Source of the DNA: Anticarsia gemmatalis
Lineage: Eukaryota > Arthropoda > Insecta > Lepidoptera > Erebidae
Assembly (NCBI RefSeq): GCF_050436995.1
Contig: NC_134755.1
Location: forward strand, 3,907,001-3,971,000
Direction: 5' to 3'
DNA length: 64,000 bases
Positions 62,301 to 64,000 of the stretch are shown in pieces (the stretch's first letter is position 1; each line of letters starts with the position of its first letter). The notes under the pieces were generated by a model that was not told where the DNA came from, did no database searches, and was given only the letters and a program-made list of their open reading frames with translations. Both the position numbers and the translations under genes were made by a program.

Positions 62301-64000
62301 AAACTATTAATTATTCCTCGCCCTGCGGAACCATTGCTGTCAATTAAACAGATTTATTACAACAAGATAATAGTATATGTACTTCAATAATTGGATGTCT
62401 AATAAATAATTGAATATACTTCGAAAAGGGCACATCTCACATTACAAAGGCGTAAGACATGTGCCCTTATCGTATTGGCATGTGATGTAGATACTGTTTG
62501 ATTCGTGACTTCGGGTTTCGAAGGTATTCGTCTAATGCAGTCGAGTCAGTACTGCACGTATTCTTTATAAGGAATGTTGTTACACCGCATGTACTCTGTA
62601 CAGTCTCGATTCTACGTTTTAACGGGCTTTATGTGAGTACGAGAGTTATTGAGTCCATCTTTCATCAACTTATGACGCCCACTTTTATAAACAAAAAAAT
62701 AAATTAAATTAACCAATTACCATCGGACTCGTTTCTTCTCTTAGAACGAAAATAAAATAGTTGAATACATCTACTAAAACGAGACTAATCTACAAGCAGC
62801 CCTCTTCCTCTTTTAGAATTAATCACGAACATACGACTTATAGACACGGTGATGGAACTCTATTCAATAAAAATAGGTACCTACAGCTTTCAACCGAAGC
62901 CAAAATGCATGCTTATAGTGTATAACTCATATTCATTGGAAACTTAAAGCCGGTGAGCGCTACTGCAACTAATATTCAGTAGCCACCTAGTTTCCCTTTG
63001 TCAATTCATAAAAGGGTTACCCACAAGTTGATTACAACTGGCACTATGTCAGCTTTACGCTTCGTCCCCGGAGAAATTGCATTGAACGCGACTCTACGTG
63101 ACAATGCGGGTGGCGTTTTCATGCCACAAATGTATAATTAGCATTGCCATTGAATGTTACTATGTTGCTGAAGAGCGTGCTTGCGGCTCTAACTAGTCAC
63201 TATTGACAATTTTATACGGAAAATTATTCATGGCGTCTAAAAGAGAACTTACAAGAGATAATCGTGTATTTAAAATTCGGACTCGCCAACGTTTTAGGCT
63301 TTCAAGAAGTGGTTGATGCTAACTACTGGTCTGATTTACGAGCAATTCGTAGGTACTTCGTTCAATAATTAATAATGTCAAAGAATTGTAAGTTTCCAAG
63401 TGTTCGTGACTTAAAACGAGTTTTCAATTATGAGAAATGAAATCCTATCATCTGATACAAAATCCGGGTTCCCACAAATCCTGATATTTCTAATTACACA
63501 ACCACACACGCTATCTCTAATAACCACATTCTGCAAGCGAACATGCTGACATATAGAACATTCGTGACAACTAATTACACAGCGGTGTAATGGGCGGCCA
63601 CGACCAAATACCAGGTGTGTCCAACCTTTTCCGAGACATTATAATAACTTCCCCGTTACCTCTAAGTGATGGTTATATCAAATATCAGTTTGCAAATAGA
63701 CACAAATGGTTGGTGCAAATACAGCCAACATGCGATGGATTAACGGATAGATGTTTGTACAAATATTTGACGTGTATTGGCCTATTGGCTCTGTCTACAC
63801 ATTGGCTCCATCCTGTTCGATTTTCAATGAATTAATGAGTTGTTTAAGTAAACATTTTGTTTAATGTCTATAGTGAAATTAAGGAATTCATTATATTTAT
63901 TTAGCACTTATAAATCTGGCGGTCAGCTAAGTTTGTTAAAAAAATATTAAGCTGTGCTTTTATAATAGAATACTAATGCATTTAAATTTATTCGCATTAT
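59318..64000. other. 5' UTR intron or 5' flank of gene 2
   Basis: No coding sequence was recognised. A SINE-like copy lies at about 59930-60145 and a 10-bp inverted repeat at 62426-62468. The non-coding first exon and promoter of gene 2 should be here or right of the window. Possible - strand donors are seen near 60955, 61676 and 63251 but cannot be ranked. Confidence 0.5.
59930..60145 (-). mobile_element. SINE-like copy
   Basis: The + strand order is ACCCAAAGGCCTTTGATATG, GTCCTCCAAAGCACGGAG, CGAATACCACTATGCGGCC and CCAACTAGCCACGAG. These phrases are shared with the fragments near 340, 24528 and 45590. The tRNA-like head would be at the right side on the - strand but is not clean. Confidence 0.5.

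Noticed and set aside
63590..63835. 81-codon open frame on + strand near the window end
   Set aside because: No known motif, AT-rich surroundings and no splice support.

Overview
The window is AT-rich, repeat-dense insect nuclear DNA. GT-AG introns range from 80 bp to 29 kb, and the mobile-element tails (CTAGCTGACCC Helitron-like ends, (CAAA)n-associated elements, tRNA-derived SINEs) are typical of moths and butterflies. I therefore read it as a lepidopteran genome, although no sequence search was possible.

Only two genes can be supported. Both encode zona pellucida (ZP) domain proteins of the cuticle/apical-matrix kind, and they converge tail to tail. Gene 1 (+ strand, 8033-9765) is a dusky-like/miniature/dusky family protein. 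A Gly/Pro-rich exon is followed, after an 80-bp intron, by one large exon holding the whole ZP domain, a furin-type site, a transmembrane helix and a short cytoplasmic tail. Its first exon or exons, with start codon and signal peptide, were not found. Gene 2 (- strand, 59310 down to 13581) can be assembled completely: ten coding exons with matching phases at every GT-AG junction give 558 aa, with signal peptide, ZP domain with eleven cysteines, acidic/proline-rich linker, RKRR site and Gly/Ala-rich transmembrane helix. Its first coding intron is 29.4 kb. Two adjacent ZP genes, one dusky-like, recall the Drosophila 64A region (dyl and CG15020); this synteny is from memory.

Layout: 1-8032 upstream of gene 1, no coding sequence seen; 8033-9765 gene 1; 9766-13580 the shared 3' intergenic region; 13581-29868 nine exons of gene 2 with introns up to about 5 kb; 29869-59241 the giant intron, carrying most of the mobile elements; 59242-59317 signal-peptide exon; 59318-64000 5' flank or further 5' UTR intron.

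Mobile DNA includes a 1.6-kb palindromic mariner-type element (38723-40322), a Helitron-like copy inserted in inverted orientation inside another (40696-41190), a full SINE with a 12-bp target duplication (29129-29491), and a dispersed, unnamed element present six times. The main speculative item is a 78-bp in-phase candidate cassette exon at 21793-21870 that would lengthen a ZP-N loop of gene 2.

Both proteins are expected to be secreted or membrane-anchored at the apical surface of epidermal cells, where ZP domains polymerise after furin cleavage and shape cuticle. That role comes from the family, not from this sequence.
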